Shown: positions 45,245-54,808, counted from the stretch's first letter. The stretch is DNA of 64,000 nt from BOG-908 sp965198825 (GCA_965198825.1 CBDAQB010000003.1:1-64000); one strand, 5' to 3'. A program made the numbers and translations. Notes: a model not told the origin generated them from the sequence alone.

Positions 45245-45415
45245 ATGTCCGCCACTCCATCACTCGCCCTAGATGGCAGCGAGGCCGCCCCATTCCTTCG
45301 GCTGCTTGCTTCCATGTTCGGCTTCACCTCGTTGGCCCTGGCGCTCCTGGCGTTATGCCGGAAGCGGCCTTCCAAGGGCGATAGCATTGACGCGTGGGAT
45401 GAGTGCTGGCGTTGA
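45245..45415 (+). CDS. possible small membrane protein (56 residues)
   Basis: The ATG at 45245 opens a frame MSATPSLALDGSEAAPFLRLL followed by a single membrane helix (MFGFTSLALALLALC), a basic turn RKRPSKGD and a short end to the TGA at 45413. The topology fits a one-pass membrane peptide. It lies 40 bases after the GATAACG cluster, which might control it. No ribosome site is clear. Confidence 0.3.
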   Translation: MSATPSLALDGSEAAPFLRLLASMFGFTSLALALLALCRKRPSKGDSIDAWDECWR

Positions 45416-45840
45416 ATGCTTTGTCATTCCCCAGTTCTGGAGTCGCCCGCTTGGTAGCGGCGGCATCGGCGCCATGAGCGCCGCCGGCATCACCGCAATA
45501 CCGCCTCGAGCGTTTGGAATTCGAGAGCGTCGCCTGTGAAAGCTGAGAGGCAGAAAAGCGGAACGGCGGTAACGTGGCGCCGGGCACTACATCCGTCAGC
45601 GCCATTGATGGATTAACCGATCGCGTGCCGGGTGGCGGTGTAGAAGATCGGCGTGCCAAGATGTTGACGTCGGCGATGCTCGAGCGAACGTGCTGTGTGG
45701 CTGCTCATATCTATTGAAAGCCGGCAGCTATAGTCTGTCTTGCACCTTCGATCCAGACGCCGGATTGTTAACAATGTGCTGGGACTGTTTGCGAGACCGC
45801 AGACTCGGAGCCATCAGAACTTCAACCAGTTTGGTCCATT
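45416..45840. other. intergenic span, nothing recognised
   Basis: The 425 bases show only short frames. No repeat or structured element is seen. It lies downstream of the minus-strand isochorismatase gene. Confidence 0.4.
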
Positions 45841-46482
45841 TCAGCCGGTGCGCAACTGCGCTTCGCGTAATTTCACCTGTATGTCGGCTTCCAAGACTAC
45901 TTCTCCAATCTTTGCCTTTATGTCGAAGAGGTTGGCTTCGTGCGGTCGCCGGTCCCGTTCTCCACAAGCATCGCTCACCACAAACGGGGCGAAGCCATTT
46001 TGCAGGGCATCAAGCGCGGTTGCACGCACGCAACCGGATGTGGAGAAGCCACCGATGACAACGGTGTCAATCGCGGACGCATGCAATGTGCTGGCTAGCG
46101 ATGTTCCAAAGAACGCAGATGGATATTGCTTGTCGACGACGATTTCTGACGCTGTCGGCCGCAGACTATCGGGGAAGGCGGCAAACGGCGAATCTGGCAG
46201 AAACGCTCGCAAGGCGGGAACCTTGCGGAAGAAGAGTCCGCCATCGAGGCCGTCCGCCTGATACGTCACTCTGGTGAACACCACCATCGCGCCGCAAGCG
46301 CGAAATGCCTGCGCCAGCCTGACATTCGCATCGAGCACGCCCTCTGCCCCAGCATACAAATGGCTTTGAGGGTCGAGATACGCCATAACGATATCGATCA
46401 AAAGCAGTGCGGGCCGTCTGCCAAACCGCAACTTGCCGCCAAAGCCAGCTTGCTCATAATCCTTCCCAAGGTCGTCCTTCAT
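45841..46482 (-). CDS. isochorismatase-fold amidohydrolase (N-carbamoylsarcosine/maleamate amidase-like)
   Basis: This 213-residue protein has the full cysteine-hydrolase triad: Asp30 in ALLLIDIV, Lys118 in VVDKQYPSAFFGT and Cys151 in FSTSGCVRATALDAL. The spacing and the SAFFGT and STSGCVR motifs match N-carbamoylsarcosine amidases and maleamate amidohydrolases (NicF type). It would hydrolyse a half-amide or carbamoyl group. It is downstream of a related gene that lacks the cysteine. In a cyclic-imide or pyridine pathway it would release ammonia from a maleamate-like intermediate. Confidence 0.87.
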   Translation of the reverse strand: MKDDLGKDYEQAGFGGKLRFGRRPALLLIDIVMAYLDPQSHLYAGAEGVLDANVRLAQAFRACGAMVVFTRVTYQADGLDGGLFFRKVPALRAFLPDSPFAAFPDSLRPTASEIVVDKQYPSAFFGTSLASTLHASAIDTVVIGGFSTSGCVRATALDALQNGFAPFVVSDACGERDRRPHEANLFDIKAKIGEVVLEADIQVKLREAQLRTG

Positions 46483-46627
46483 GCCGCTCTCCTCCGTCTT
46501 GCATTCGCTGCCTAGAGATGCTGCCGAGGCTTCCCCGCCGTATCATGAAGATCGCAAGCCGATTGCATGCCTGGGCACCGAGTTGCCACGCTGAGGCGCG
46601 CGATAGAGCAGCAGGGCTCGCCGTGAA

Positions 46628-47239
46628 CTACCCTGCATCGAACTCCGCTTCCGATCCTGTCAACCACTCGCCAATCCGGATGACACGGCAGACACTTCGA
46701 AGGGCTTCGATGGCGCTAGTGTGAACGCCTTCGGAGAAGGCGGAACAACCATCCTCTAGAACCGTCACGTCGAAATCGCGCGTATGGGCGTCGCGCACCG
46801 TTGAAGAAACACCGCCATTTGTCACGATGCCGCAGACCAGGAGCTTTTTTATTCCGCAGCGACGCAGCGTCCAGTCAAGACGCGTCATATAGAATGCTGA
46901 GTAGGCAATCTTCTCCACTGCCAAATCCATCGGCTGCAGAGCATCGACGATCTGGTGGCCCCAGCCGCCTGGCTTGAAGTCGCCGGTGGTGAGGAAAGGG
47001 CGCAGCTTCTGCAATTGATGCGAGATCAACGGCGCCCCTCTTCGGCCGGGAACCAGGGTGAATTGGGTGGCGATGATCCAGCCGCCGAGGTCGCGCACGC
47101 GTTGCGCCAGCGGCGCAATGTGGGAAGGCAGGGCGGCGATGGCTTGTGTGGAAAGTCCGGCACGACCGTAGGCACCGTCAGGATGGAGGAAATCGTTCTG
47201 CAGGTCGCAGATGAGTAGGGCTGTGTCGGCAAGGTTCAT
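46628..47239 (-). CDS. isochorismatase-fold protein lacking the catalytic cysteine
   Basis: This 203-residue protein keeps Asp12 in LLICDLQNDFLHP and Lys109 in VEKIAYSAFYMT. The nucleophile motif, normally TNxCVxxTxRDA, reads TNGGVSSTVRDA, so the Cys is Gly142. A single T-to-G change in a TGT codon would do this. True isochorismatases (PhzD, EntB) also lack a nucleophilic Cys and use Asp-based acid catalysis, so it may act on a vinyl ether and not an amide. Its start overlaps the stop of the HyuA-type gene (ATGA), so it is part of that operon. Confidence 0.85.
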   Translation of the reverse strand: MNLADTALLICDLQNDFLHPDGAYGRAGLSTQAIAALPSHIAPLAQRVRDLGGWIIATQFTLVPGRRGAPLISHQLQKLRPFLTTGDFKPGGWGHQIVDALQPMDLAVEKIAYSAFYMTRLDWTLRRCGIKKLLVCGIVTNGGVSSTVRDAHTRDFDVTVLEDGCSAFSEGVHTSAIEALRSVCRVIRIGEWLTGSEAEFDAG

Positions 47240-49290
47240 CCGATGGTGACGATGACGTTGCCGAGGCGGTCGACCCTGGCGGCAAGGCCAGGGTCGATCA
47301 CGGTAGTGGCGTCCGGCTGTTCCAGGATGGCTGGGCCGGTTATCTCGGCGCCTGCGGGCAGCGCCAAGCGATCGTAGATTGCGGTGTCCCGCCAGCCTTC
47401 GAACCAGACCAGGCGGTTGCCGCGCATGGCGTCCGTTAGGGAGGCGTGAGCATCCGGTGCCAGGATGGAAAAGTCAAAGCGCGGGCGGAGGCCTATTGCG
47501 GCCACTCGGATGTTGACCAGCCGGACCCGCGAGCCGGCGAGGATGCGGCCGAAGGCACCCCGGTATGCGGTCTCAAAAGCCTGGCGCAGCATTGCCTCGG
47601 TAAGGAAAGTTCGCTCGCAAGAAGGCAGGGAAACCGCAACGGTGTGGGTCTGGCCGGCATAGTGCATGTCGGCCGAAAACAGCGTGTCGATCGCCTCGAT
47701 CGGCAGACCGGCCTGGCGCACGACGACGCGCGCAGCTTCTGCGTGTTCCAGCAGGCGCGTCTGCAGGACCCGCGGATCGACTTCGTCGATGAACAGGTTG
47801 AGAGTCTGCACCTGATCGTGGCGGATGTTGGCGATGACGCAGCCGAGCGCGGAGGTGACGCCTGGGAAGCGCGGCACGAGGGCGGCCTGCATGCCGACAT
47901 CCCGGATCCAGGCGCCAACATGCAGCGCGCCGCCGCCGCCGAAGGGCAACGCCGCGAACCGCTGCGGGTCATGCCCACGCTCTATGGACACGAGGCGGAT
48001 GGCGCCGGCCATGCGGGCGTTGGCAACACGCAGCACTGCCTCGGCCGCGCGTTCCGCGGTGAGGCCGAGCGGGGTGCCGACGCGGGCGAGCAGGGCCGCG
48101 CGTGCGGCCTCAACGTCAAGCCGCTCGAGTGCGCCGCCGATCGGGCGTTCGGCGTTGATGCGGCCGAGCACGACATTGGCGTCCGTGAGGGTGGGCTCCG
48201 TGCCGCCTTGTGCGTAGCAGACCGGGCCGGGGCGCGAGCCGGCGCTGTGCGGGCCGACGCGGAGCAGCCCTCCGGGATCGACCCCGGCGATCGATCCGCC
48301 GCCAGCGCCGATGGTTGTGATCTCGATCATCGGCATGCGGATGACGAGGCCGAAATCGATCCGGGTTTCGGCCGCCATGGAGACGACGCCGCCCACCACA
48401 AGAGAGACGTCGAAGGAGGTGCCGCCGAGATCGCCGGTGACCACGTTGGCGAACCCGGCCTCGGCTGCGATGGCGGCTGCTGCGATTACGCCCGCCGCGG
48501 GGCCCGAAAGGGCGGTGCGGACCGGCAGGCTGCGCGCGCCGGCGGTGGACATGACTCCGCCGTTGGATTGCACGATGTGGAACTTGCCGGTGAAGCCGCC
48601 TTGCCCGAGGGCGGTGTCCAGCTTGGCGAGGTAGGCGCCGACGACCGGCTGGAGGTAGGCGTTGAGCGCGCTGGTGGAGCAGCGCTCGAACTCGCGGATT
48701 TCGGGCAGCACGCCGGACGAGCAGGAGACGTGCGCGTTCGGCCAGATTTCGACAGCCGCGTCCAGGGCGGCGCGTTCGTTGGCCGGGTTGGCATAGGCGT
48801 TGATGAAGACGATGGCGAGGGCTTCGGCACCGGCCTCCAGCAGGCGCCGCGCGGCGTTGCGGATTTCGCCCGCGTCGACAGGGTGTCGGACGCTGCCGTC
48901 GGCCAGCGTCCGCTCGCTGACTTCCAGGCGCATGTCGCGGTCGATGACGGGCGTGAAGTCTCCCCACAGGCCCCAGGTCTGCCTGCGGTCTCGCCGGCGC
49001 ATCTCCAGCACGTCGCGGAAGCCGGCGGTCGTGATCAGGCCGACGCGTGCCCCCTTGCGCTCCAGCAACGCGTTCGTGCCGACCGTTGTGCCGTGCACGA
49101 TGGCGCCGAGCTGGGCAAGCGCGCCGAAGGTTTCGAGTCCGTCAATAAACCCCAGGGCTTCATCCCCGCGGTTGGAGGGCAACTTGGCGACAGCAAAGCG
49201 GCGCGCCGCGGCATCGTAGCCGAACAGATCGGTGAATGTGCCGCCGACATCGACGCCGACGACGGTCTGCCTGGCGGATCGGTCCGTCAC
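47236..49290 (-). CDS. hydantoinase/oxoprolinase family protein, HyuA-type subunit
   Basis: The GTG at 49290 overlaps the stop of the HyuB-type gene (GTGA) and places VVGVDVGGTFTDLF near residue 14; a frame starting at 49503 adds residues read from another gene. The 684-residue product has the ATPase-like N-terminal domain (GGTFTDLF, GTTVGTNALLERKG), a central domain with GDLGGTSFDVSLV and a final HyuA_C part. The family includes ATP-dependent hydantoinases, 5-oxoprolinase and acetone carboxylase subunits. With HyuB it would open a cyclic amide or carboxylate a ketone. Confidence 0.93.
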   Translation of the reverse strand: MTDRSARQTVVGVDVGGTFTDLFGYDAAARRFAVAKLPSNRGDEALGFIDGLETFGALAQLGAIVHGTTVGTNALLERKGARVGLITTAGFRDVLEMRRRDRRQTWGLWGDFTPVIDRDMRLEVSERTLADGSVRHPVDAGEIRNAARRLLEAGAEALAIVFINAYANPANERAALDAAVEIWPNAHVSCSSGVLPEIREFERCSTSALNAYLQPVVGAYLAKLDTALGQGGFTGKFHIVQSNGGVMSTAGARSLPVRTALSGPAAGVIAAAAIAAEAGFANVVTGDLGGTSFDVSLVVGGVVSMAAETRIDFGLVIRMPMIEITTIGAGGGSIAGVDPGGLLRVGPHSAGSRPGPVCYAQGGTEPTLTDANVVLGRINAERPIGGALERLDVEAARAALLARVGTPLGLTAERAAEAVLRVANARMAGAIRLVSIERGHDPQRFAALPFGGGGALHVGAWIRDVGMQAALVPRFPGVTSALGCVIANIRHDQVQTLNLFIDEVDPRVLQTRLLEHAEAARVVVRQAGLPIEAIDTLFSADMHYAGQTHTVAVSLPSCERTFLTEAMLRQAFETAYRGAFGRILAGSRVRLVNIRVAAIGLRPRFDFSILAPDAHASLTDAMRGNRLVWFEGWRDTAIYDRLALPAGAEITGPAILEQPDATTVIDPGLAARVDRLGNVIVTIG

Positions 49291-50933
49291 GGCCGAGGTT
49301 CCCGACCGACATAGCCGAGTGCGAGGTCGCGAGCTGTGGCAGCCGGGTCTCGGTCCGCCGGGTTGCCCCATCCACCGCCGCCCGGAGTTTTCAAGCGCAC
49401 GCGGCGCCCCGCCTGCAGCTTCACGCCGGTGATCTTCGAGACCAAGGGCGGGGACTGCCAGAGCTCGCCGTCTTGCCAGGCGAATTCGTTGAGCGCCGCG
49501 CAACCACCGCCGGCAACGCCGAACGGGCCGGCGCGCCCGCGCTCGCCCAGCAGCGAGACGCGCGCCTCGGTCAGCGTCTCGATCTCATAGATCGCGCCCA
49601 AGCCGCCGCGGTGTGCGCCGATGCCGCCAGAGTCGGGGCGCAGCGCCCATTGCGTGAACACTACGGGATACGCGGCTTCGAGGATCTCCAGCGGCGGCAT
49701 GGTGGCGGTGGAGATCGGATTGCCAGCATGGCTCAGGCCATCGGTCTCCGGGTTGCCGCCGAGGCCGCCGCCGAAGAAGTTGAACATGACCCAGGGCGTG
49801 CCGTCAGCCCTGGCGCCGGACATCGAGAGCGCGTTGATGGTGCCGCAAGGAGCGGCGGTGGCACGCGAGGGGTCAGCTTGGGCGAGGGCGCCGAGGATAG
49901 TGCCGATCATGCGCAGGACGGTTTCCGTATAGCCGGCCATCGGCCGTGGCGCCTGTGCGGCCAGCAAGGTACTGGGCGGGATGTCGAACCTGATCGGCCG
50001 CAGGCAGCCGGCGTTGGCGGGCACGCCGGTGAAGACGTGTTTGAGGGCCACGTAGCAGGCGGCGACCGCGGTGGCGTAGGCGATGTTCACGGGCCCCTGG
50101 GCGGGCGGCGAGGAACGGGAAAAATCGAGCACCATCGTGTCGCCGGCGATCGTCAGGTCGAGTGCGACGGCGAGCGGGACGTCGGTGATGCCGTCGTTAT
50201 CGAGCACGTCGTCGAAACGATACTTGCCGTCCGGCAGCGCGCCGATAGCGTTGCGCATGAGGGCTTCCGCACGATCCGACAAGGCGACGAAGGCGCCCGC
50301 GACGGTTCCGTCGCCATACTCGTCCAGCAGGCCATGGAGCCGGCGTTCGCCCAATGCCAAAGCGCCGAGCTGACCTTGCAAGTCGCCCCAGTTCGACAGA
50401 GGCAGGCGCGCATTTGCGGCCAGGATGTCGGTGATGTCGGTGTTCATTCGGCCAGCGGCACACAGCCTGACGGGCGGGATGCGCACGCCTTCCTGGAAGC
50501 TTTCGATGGCCTGCGGGTTGTAACCGCCCGGGACGTTGCCGCCGATGTCGATCCAATGGCCTGCGGAGGCGATCCAGCAAAACAGTTCGTCGTTGCGGAA
50601 GAAGGGCTGCACCAGGCGGAAATCGTTCAGGTGGGTTCCGCCGGCATAAGGATCGTTGAACAGGAAGATGTCGCCCGGCTGGGCGCCGCCGTCTGCCGCC
50701 ACCTTGTCGATGACGGCGCGCACGGCGAAGGCCATGGCGCCGACGAAGATCGGCAGGCCGGAGGCACCCTGCACGAGAGTGTCGCCGGTAATTGCATCGT
50801 AGAGCCCGTGGCAGGCGTCGCGGGCTTCGGCGATGATCGGATTGAAGGCGGCGCGGTACAGCGTCGCGTCCATCTCGTCGGCGACCTGCGAGAGTCGGCC
50901 GTCGAGAATGGCAAGGGTGACAGGATCGATCAT
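49287..50933 (-). CDS. hydantoinase B/oxoprolinase family protein, HyuB-type subunit
   Basis: The ATG at 50933 (MIDPVTLAILDGRLSQVADEM) overlaps the preceding stop by ATGA. The 548-residue product has the HyuB motifs ARDACHGLYDAITG, IFLFNDPYAGGTHLNDF, ASAGHWIDIGG and PGGYNPQAI, and ends GWGNPADRD. It pairs with the HyuA-type protein. No third (gamma) subunit as in acetone carboxylase is present, which favours a hydantoinase/oxoprolinase-type reaction. Confidence 0.93.
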   Translation of the reverse strand: MIDPVTLAILDGRLSQVADEMDATLYRAAFNPIIAEARDACHGLYDAITGDTLVQGASGLPIFVGAMAFAVRAVIDKVAADGGAQPGDIFLFNDPYAGGTHLNDFRLVQPFFRNDELFCWIASAGHWIDIGGNVPGGYNPQAIESFQEGVRIPPVRLCAAGRMNTDITDILAANARLPLSNWGDLQGQLGALALGERRLHGLLDEYGDGTVAGAFVALSDRAEALMRNAIGALPDGKYRFDDVLDNDGITDVPLAVALDLTIAGDTMVLDFSRSSPPAQGPVNIAYATAVAACYVALKHVFTGVPANAGCLRPIRFDIPPSTLLAAQAPRPMAGYTETVLRMIGTILGALAQADPSRATAAPCGTINALSMSGARADGTPWVMFNFFGGGLGGNPETDGLSHAGNPISTATMPPLEILEAAYPVVFTQWALRPDSGGIGAHRGGLGAIYEIETLTEARVSLLGERGRAGPFGVAGGGCAALNEFAWQDGELWQSPPLVSKITGVKLQAGRRVRLKTPGGGGWGNPADRDPAATARDLALGYVGREPRP

Positions 50934-51799
50934 CGCGGGGTGGCCGCGTAGGCCTCGCCCGCAGCGAGCATCTGCGGCGTGCCGATGATGTCGTTCAGGG
51001 CTGCAAAGTCGAACATGCGATCGCCGAAAGGCAGGTTGCTGCCATGCGCGCGCAGTGACGCGTAGTAGTCCCGCGCGGCCAGGGCGATGGCACGCACGAC
51101 ACCCCCCGGGAAAATGATCAGGCTGAAACCCAGGGTTGCGAGCGTATCGACGGGCAGAGGCGGCGTGTCGCCGCCATCCACCATGTTGGCCATAAGCCTG
51201 CAGCGGCCACGCAAGGCGGCCGCTGCCCGGGCAAGCTGCTCGTGATTTTGCGGTGCTTCGACGAACAGCATGTCCGCGCCGGCGTCCGCGTATGCATGCG
51301 CCCTGTCTATAGCCGCCTCGAGCCCCTCGACCGCAACCGCGTCTGTCCGGGCGATGATCCAAGTGCTTGCCTGGGCGCGAGCATCCAGGGCGGCGCGTAT
51401 CTTGCCCAGCATTTCGCCTGTGGTGACCAGCGTCTTTCCGCGCAAATGGCCGCAGCGCTTGGGCAGCGTCTGGTCCTCGAGCTGGATGGCGTCCGCGCCC
51501 GCGCGTTCGAAGGCGCGAACGGTTCGTTGCACATTCAGCGCATTGCCGTAGCCGTTATCGGCGTCCACGAACAGCGGCGTGGGCACGCGGTCCCGTATGA
51601 GGGCGATGGTGTCGGCGACTTCGCTCATCGACACCAGGCCGATGTCAGGGCGGCCGAGGCGCGTGTAGGCCAGCCCGGCGCCCGATAAATACATTGCGCC
51701 GAAGCCCGCAGCGGCCGCCAAGGCGGCGGTGAGCGGATCGTATACTCCCGGCGCCACGATGGTGGATGTGCCGAACAGGGCGTCTAGCCTGCCGGTCAA
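50930..51799 (-). CDS. isocitrate lyase/PEP mutase family lyase (2,3-dimethylmalate lyase-like)
   Basis: This 289-residue protein has a TIM-barrel start (TIVAPGVYDPLTAALAAAAGFGAMYLSG), the Mg site FVDADNGYGN, the QLEDQTLPKRCGHLRGK active-site loop (usually KKCGH; here KRCGH) and IIARTDAVAVEGL. Methylisocitrate lyase, oxaloacetate hydrolase and 2,3-dimethylmalate lyase belong here. Together with the LeuC/LeuD-type pair transcribed divergently, it suggests a hydratase plus lyase sequence producing pyruvate. It overlaps the GntR gene and HyuB-type gene by ATGA junctions on both sides. Confidence 0.88.
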   Translation of the reverse strand: MTGRLDALFGTSTIVAPGVYDPLTAALAAAAGFGAMYLSGAGLAYTRLGRPDIGLVSMSEVADTIALIRDRVPTPLFVDADNGYGNALNVQRTVRAFERAGADAIQLEDQTLPKRCGHLRGKTLVTTGEMLGKIRAALDARAQASTWIIARTDAVAVEGLEAAIDRAHAYADAGADMLFVEAPQNHEQLARAAAALRGRCRLMANMVDGGDTPPLPVDTLATLGFSLIIFPGGVVRAIALAARDYYASLRAHGSNLPFGDRMFDFAALNDIIGTPQMLAAGEAYAATPR

Positions 51800-52569
51800 G
51801 CTGCGGCCTGTGCCGCAGGGCGCCAGCTTGCCTGACCGACGGTGCCGGTACGCTGCAGGTCCAGGTGAAAGGCGAAGCGGTCCGGGCGGTAAAGCGCGTG
51901 CAGGTGTTCGATGCCCGATCCGTCTGACGCGGCGATGATGCGCGTCAGGCTCAGCAGGGGCGCGCCAGCCGGCACCCCCAGCGCTTCGGCGACATCTGGA
52001 CCGGCGACGGTGGCGCTGAGGCTTTGGCTAGCGCGGTCGGCGACGATGTGCTCGCGTTCAAGCAGGTGTAGGAGGGCAATGGAGGCGAGATCCGCTTCCG
52101 AATAGGTCCTGCCGATATGCTCCGGCACGTGAGTGGTGAGGTAGGAGAACGGCGCGCCGTTCAGCGAGCGTATGCGCACCGAGCGCTGGCTGCGCTCGCC
52201 CGCTTTCAGGCCGAGAGCGGCGGCGATGACCGGGGCAGGATGGATGTAGGCGAAGGACAGCAGGCGGATCTCCGTCTTGGCGCCCATTTCACGCAGATGG
52301 GCGAACATGTCGGTCAAGTCGGCATGCAGCACCGGATCGACCCGTTTGCCGGAGACGAACGTGCCGGCGCCGACGTGGCGACGAACCCAGCCTTCCTCCG
52401 CCAGCCTATCCAGTGCACGCCTTACGGTGATGCGTGAAACGTGATGGGCGGCTGCCAGAGCGGGTTCGCCAGGGAGCCGCTCGCCCGGCACAAGCTCGCC
52501 AAGCGCAATGCGTTCGCTGAGCGCGAGATAGAGCCGTCTAGCCTTCGATGGTTCGGCCGATGCGTTCAA
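51796..52569 (-). CDS. GntR-family regulator, HutC/UTRA type
   Basis: A TTG at 52569 with AAAGGA upstream begins the 257-residue product. It has an N-terminal winged helix (LYLALSERIALGELVPGERL, ALAAAHHVSRITVRRALDRLAEEGW, read in parts) and a UTRA effector domain with GERSQRSVRIRSLNGAPFSYL and GVPAGAPLLSLTRI. UTRA domains sense small organic compounds. It heads the minus-strand operon and is divergent from the LeuC-type gene, so it probably controls both directions. Confidence 0.92.
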   Translation of the reverse strand: MNASAEPSKARRLYLALSERIALGELVPGERLPGEPALAAAHHVSRITVRRALDRLAEEGWVRRHVGAGTFVSGKRVDPVLHADLTDMFAHLREMGAKTEIRLLSFAYIHPAPVIAAALGLKAGERSQRSVRIRSLNGAPFSYLTTHVPEHIGRTYSEADLASIALLHLLEREHIVADRASQSLSATVAGPDVAEALGVPAGAPLLSLTRIIAASDGSGIEHLHALYRPDRFAFHLDLQRTGTVGQASWRPAAQAAA

Positions 52570-52760
52570 CTAGATTGTCCTTTTTCAGTCTCCTAATATG
52601 TACTCTCTATAGAACAACTTCTTGCGTCAAGCGTGTTCTTGCCGTAACGCTGCCGCTCGCGATGGACCGCCCATGTGTATGACGTGAGAAGGCGCTTGGA
52701 AGAACAACCTGAACTCCTTCGTCCTGCCGCTCCGCCCGAAACACGAGAAGGTTGGGCGGC

Positions 52761-54167
52761 ATGACGCGACCGAAAACGTTATTTGGGAAGATCTGGGATG
52801 GGCACAGCATCCTCTCGCACGAGGACGGTCAAAGCCTGCTGTGGGTTGACCGGCATTTTTTACACGAAGGCTCGTTCAACGCGTTTGACCAGATACGCGC
52901 ACGCGGCGGCGCAGTCGCCCGCCCGGAACTGAGCCTTGCAGTCACCGATCACTACGCACCGACGCGAGGGCGCGAGAGCGGCGTGGGCGATCCGGCGATC
53001 AGGGAGATCATGCAACGTCTGGCGGCAAACACGAAGGATTTCGGCATCCCGCTAATCGGGCTGCACGACCGCAGGCAAGGCATCGTGCACGTGGTGGGTC
53101 CTGAGCGTGGTCTGACGCTGCCTGGGCTGCTTATCGTGTGCGGCGACAGCCACACCTCGACTCACGGTGCGCTGGGCGCCATCGGACTTGGCATCGGCGC
53201 CTCGGAGGCGGCTCACGTGCTGATGACCCAGACGCTGTGGCAGCGCCGGCCGAAGCTGATGCGCGTGTGCGTGACCGGGAAATTGGTGGCTGGCGCTTCA
53301 GCAAAGGATGTGGCGCTTGCCGTGGTGGCGCGGCTGGGCGCCGATGGAGGCCGGCATCATGCCATCGAATATGCCGGCGACACGATCCGGGCTCTTTCGA
53401 TCGAGGGCCGCTTGACGCTGTGCAACATGTCCATTGAATGCGGAGCCCGGTGCGGCATGGTGGCGCCGGACGAGAAAACCATCGACTACCTGCGTGGGCG
53501 GCCCGATGTGCCAAGCGATTTCGAGGTGGCGGCGCAAGCCTGGCGATGCCTACCCTCGGACGCGGACGCCGCGTTCGACCGCGAGGTCACGATCTCCGGC
53601 GCAGAGGTCGCACCGTTCGTCACCTGGGGCACCAGCCCGGAGGACGCGCTGCCGATCGTCAGCTGCGTACCCGATCCGGAGCGCATTGCGGACGCCGCGC
53701 GCGCGGATCACGCGCGGGACGCGATCGCCTATATGGGCCTGCATGCGGGGCAGCGCCTGCAGGACATCGCTGTTGACCGGGTTTTCATCGGTTCATGCAC
53801 CAACAGCAGGATAGAGGATTTGCGGGCGGCGGCATGGGTGCTGGCGGGCCGGCATGCGCGGGTGCCGGGCATGGTCTCGCCTGGCTCTGGACCGGTGAAG
53901 CGGCAGGCGGAGGAGGAAGGGTTGCACCTGGTCTTCATCGCCGCCGGGCTGGACTGGGTGGATGCCGGGTGCTCCATGTGCGTGGGCATGAACGGCGACT
54001 TGGCACGCCCGGGCGAACGCTGCGCCTCCACCACTAACCGCAATTTCGTGGGCCGGCAGGGACCTGGCGCGCGCACGCATCTGATGTCGCCTGCGATGGC
54101 CGCCGCGGCGGCCATCGCAGGGCGGCTGCACGACGTTCGGCCGATGCTGGTGGGCAGGGACTGCTGA
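52761..54167 (+). CDS. aconitase-family hydratase large subunit (LeuC/DmdA-like)
   Basis: The ATG at 52761 (MTRPKTLFGKIWDGH) is preferred over the TTG at 52752. The 468-residue product keeps the 4Fe-4S cysteines: one in FIGSCTNSRIEDL and two in AGCSMCVGMN, plus CGDSHTSTHGALGAIGLGIG. It belongs to the isopropylmalate isomerase group, which also includes dimethylmaleate hydratase, maleate hydratase and citraconase. No leuA or leuB is near and the neighbours are catabolic, so a hydratase for a substituted maleate is more likely than leucine synthesis. Confidence 0.9.
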   Translation: MTRPKTLFGKIWDGHSILSHEDGQSLLWVDRHFLHEGSFNAFDQIRARGGAVARPELSLAVTDHYAPTRGRESGVGDPAIREIMQRLAANTKDFGIPLIGLHDRRQGIVHVVGPERGLTLPGLLIVCGDSHTSTHGALGAIGLGIGASEAAHVLMTQTLWQRRPKLMRVCVTGKLVAGASAKDVALAVVARLGADGGRHHAIEYAGDTIRALSIEGRLTLCNMSIECGARCGMVAPDEKTIDYLRGRPDVPSDFEVAAQAWRCLPSDADAAFDREVTISGAEVAPFVTWGTSPEDALPIVSCVPDPERIADAARADHARDAIAYMGLHAGQRLQDIAVDRVFIGSCTNSRIEDLRAAAWVLAGRHARVPGMVSPGSGPVKRQAEEEGLHLVFIAAGLDWVDAGCSMCVGMNGDLARPGERCASTTNRNFVGRQGPGARTHLMSPAMAAAAAIAGRLHDVRPMLVGRDC

Positions 54168-54760
54168 TGCATCCTTTCACTGTTGTGTCCGGGCCGGCAT
54201 GCGGGCTGGCGCAGTCAGGGATCAATACCGACCAGATCATCCCCGCGCGCTTCATGAAGCGACCGCGCAGCGCCGGCTACGGCGAGTTGCTGTTACATGA
54301 TCTGCGCCAAGACCCTTCGTTCGCCTTGAACGATCCGCGACGTGCTGGCGCCGTCATACTGGCGGCGCGGCGGAATTTTGGCGGCGGGTCGTCGCGTGAA
54401 GCAGCCGTCTACGCGTTGGCCGATTTCGGCATTCGCTGCGTGATCGCGCCGAGTTTCGGCGACATTTTTGCCGCCAATGCTGCAGGGCAAGGCTTGCTGC
54501 CCGCGCAGGTCACGGAAGAGGATGGCGAGGCGATCCTGTCGGCGCTTTGCGTGGACGAAGCGGCCACCGTCGATCTGCAGGCTTGCACCGTCCGCGTCGG
54601 CAGCCAAGCCTGGACGTTCACCGTCGAGCCGGTGTTTCGCACTAAGCTGCTGAACGGCTGGGACGACATCGATCTGACCATGAGTTGCCAGGCGGCTATC
54701 GACACCTACGTGTTACGGGACAGGGCCGCACGCCCTTGGGCGTGCCGCGCTTGTCTGTAG
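54167..54760 (+). CDS. aconitase-family hydratase small subunit (LeuD/DmdB-like)
   Basis: Its ATG shares one base with the large-subunit stop. The 197-residue swivel-domain protein has GINTDQIIPARFMKRP and a NFGGGSSREAAVYALADFGIRCVIAPSFGDIF motif (read in parts), typical of LeuD/DmdB. It completes the hydratase with the upstream subunit. It converges with an alpha/beta hydrolase gene. Confidence 0.92.
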   Translation: MHPFTVVSGPACGLAQSGINTDQIIPARFMKRPRSAGYGELLLHDLRQDPSFALNDPRRAGAVILAARRNFGGGSSREAAVYALADFGIRCVIAPSFGDIFAANAAGQGLLPAQVTEEDGEAILSALCVDEAATVDLQACTVRVGSQAWTFTVEPVFRTKLLNGWDDIDLTMSCQAAIDTYVLRDRAARPWACRACL

Positions 54761-54808
54761 CGTGCGGGCGTCGGAGCCTGCCTTAATGTCACGCCATCGG
54801 CGGCCAGA

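Noticed and set aside
47446..49314. 622-residue plus-strand frame opposite the HyuA-type gene
   Set aside because: It is the antisense shadow of the HyuA-type gene, whose motifs are unambiguous on the minus strand.
49236..50951. 571-residue plus-strand frame opposite the HyuB-type gene
   Set aside because: It is the antisense shadow of the HyuB-type gene and has no family features.
52752..54760. LeuC/LeuD pair as leucine biosynthesis genes
   Set aside because: Not excluded, but leuA and leuB are absent and all neighbours are catabolic, so a substituted-maleate hydratase is preferred.
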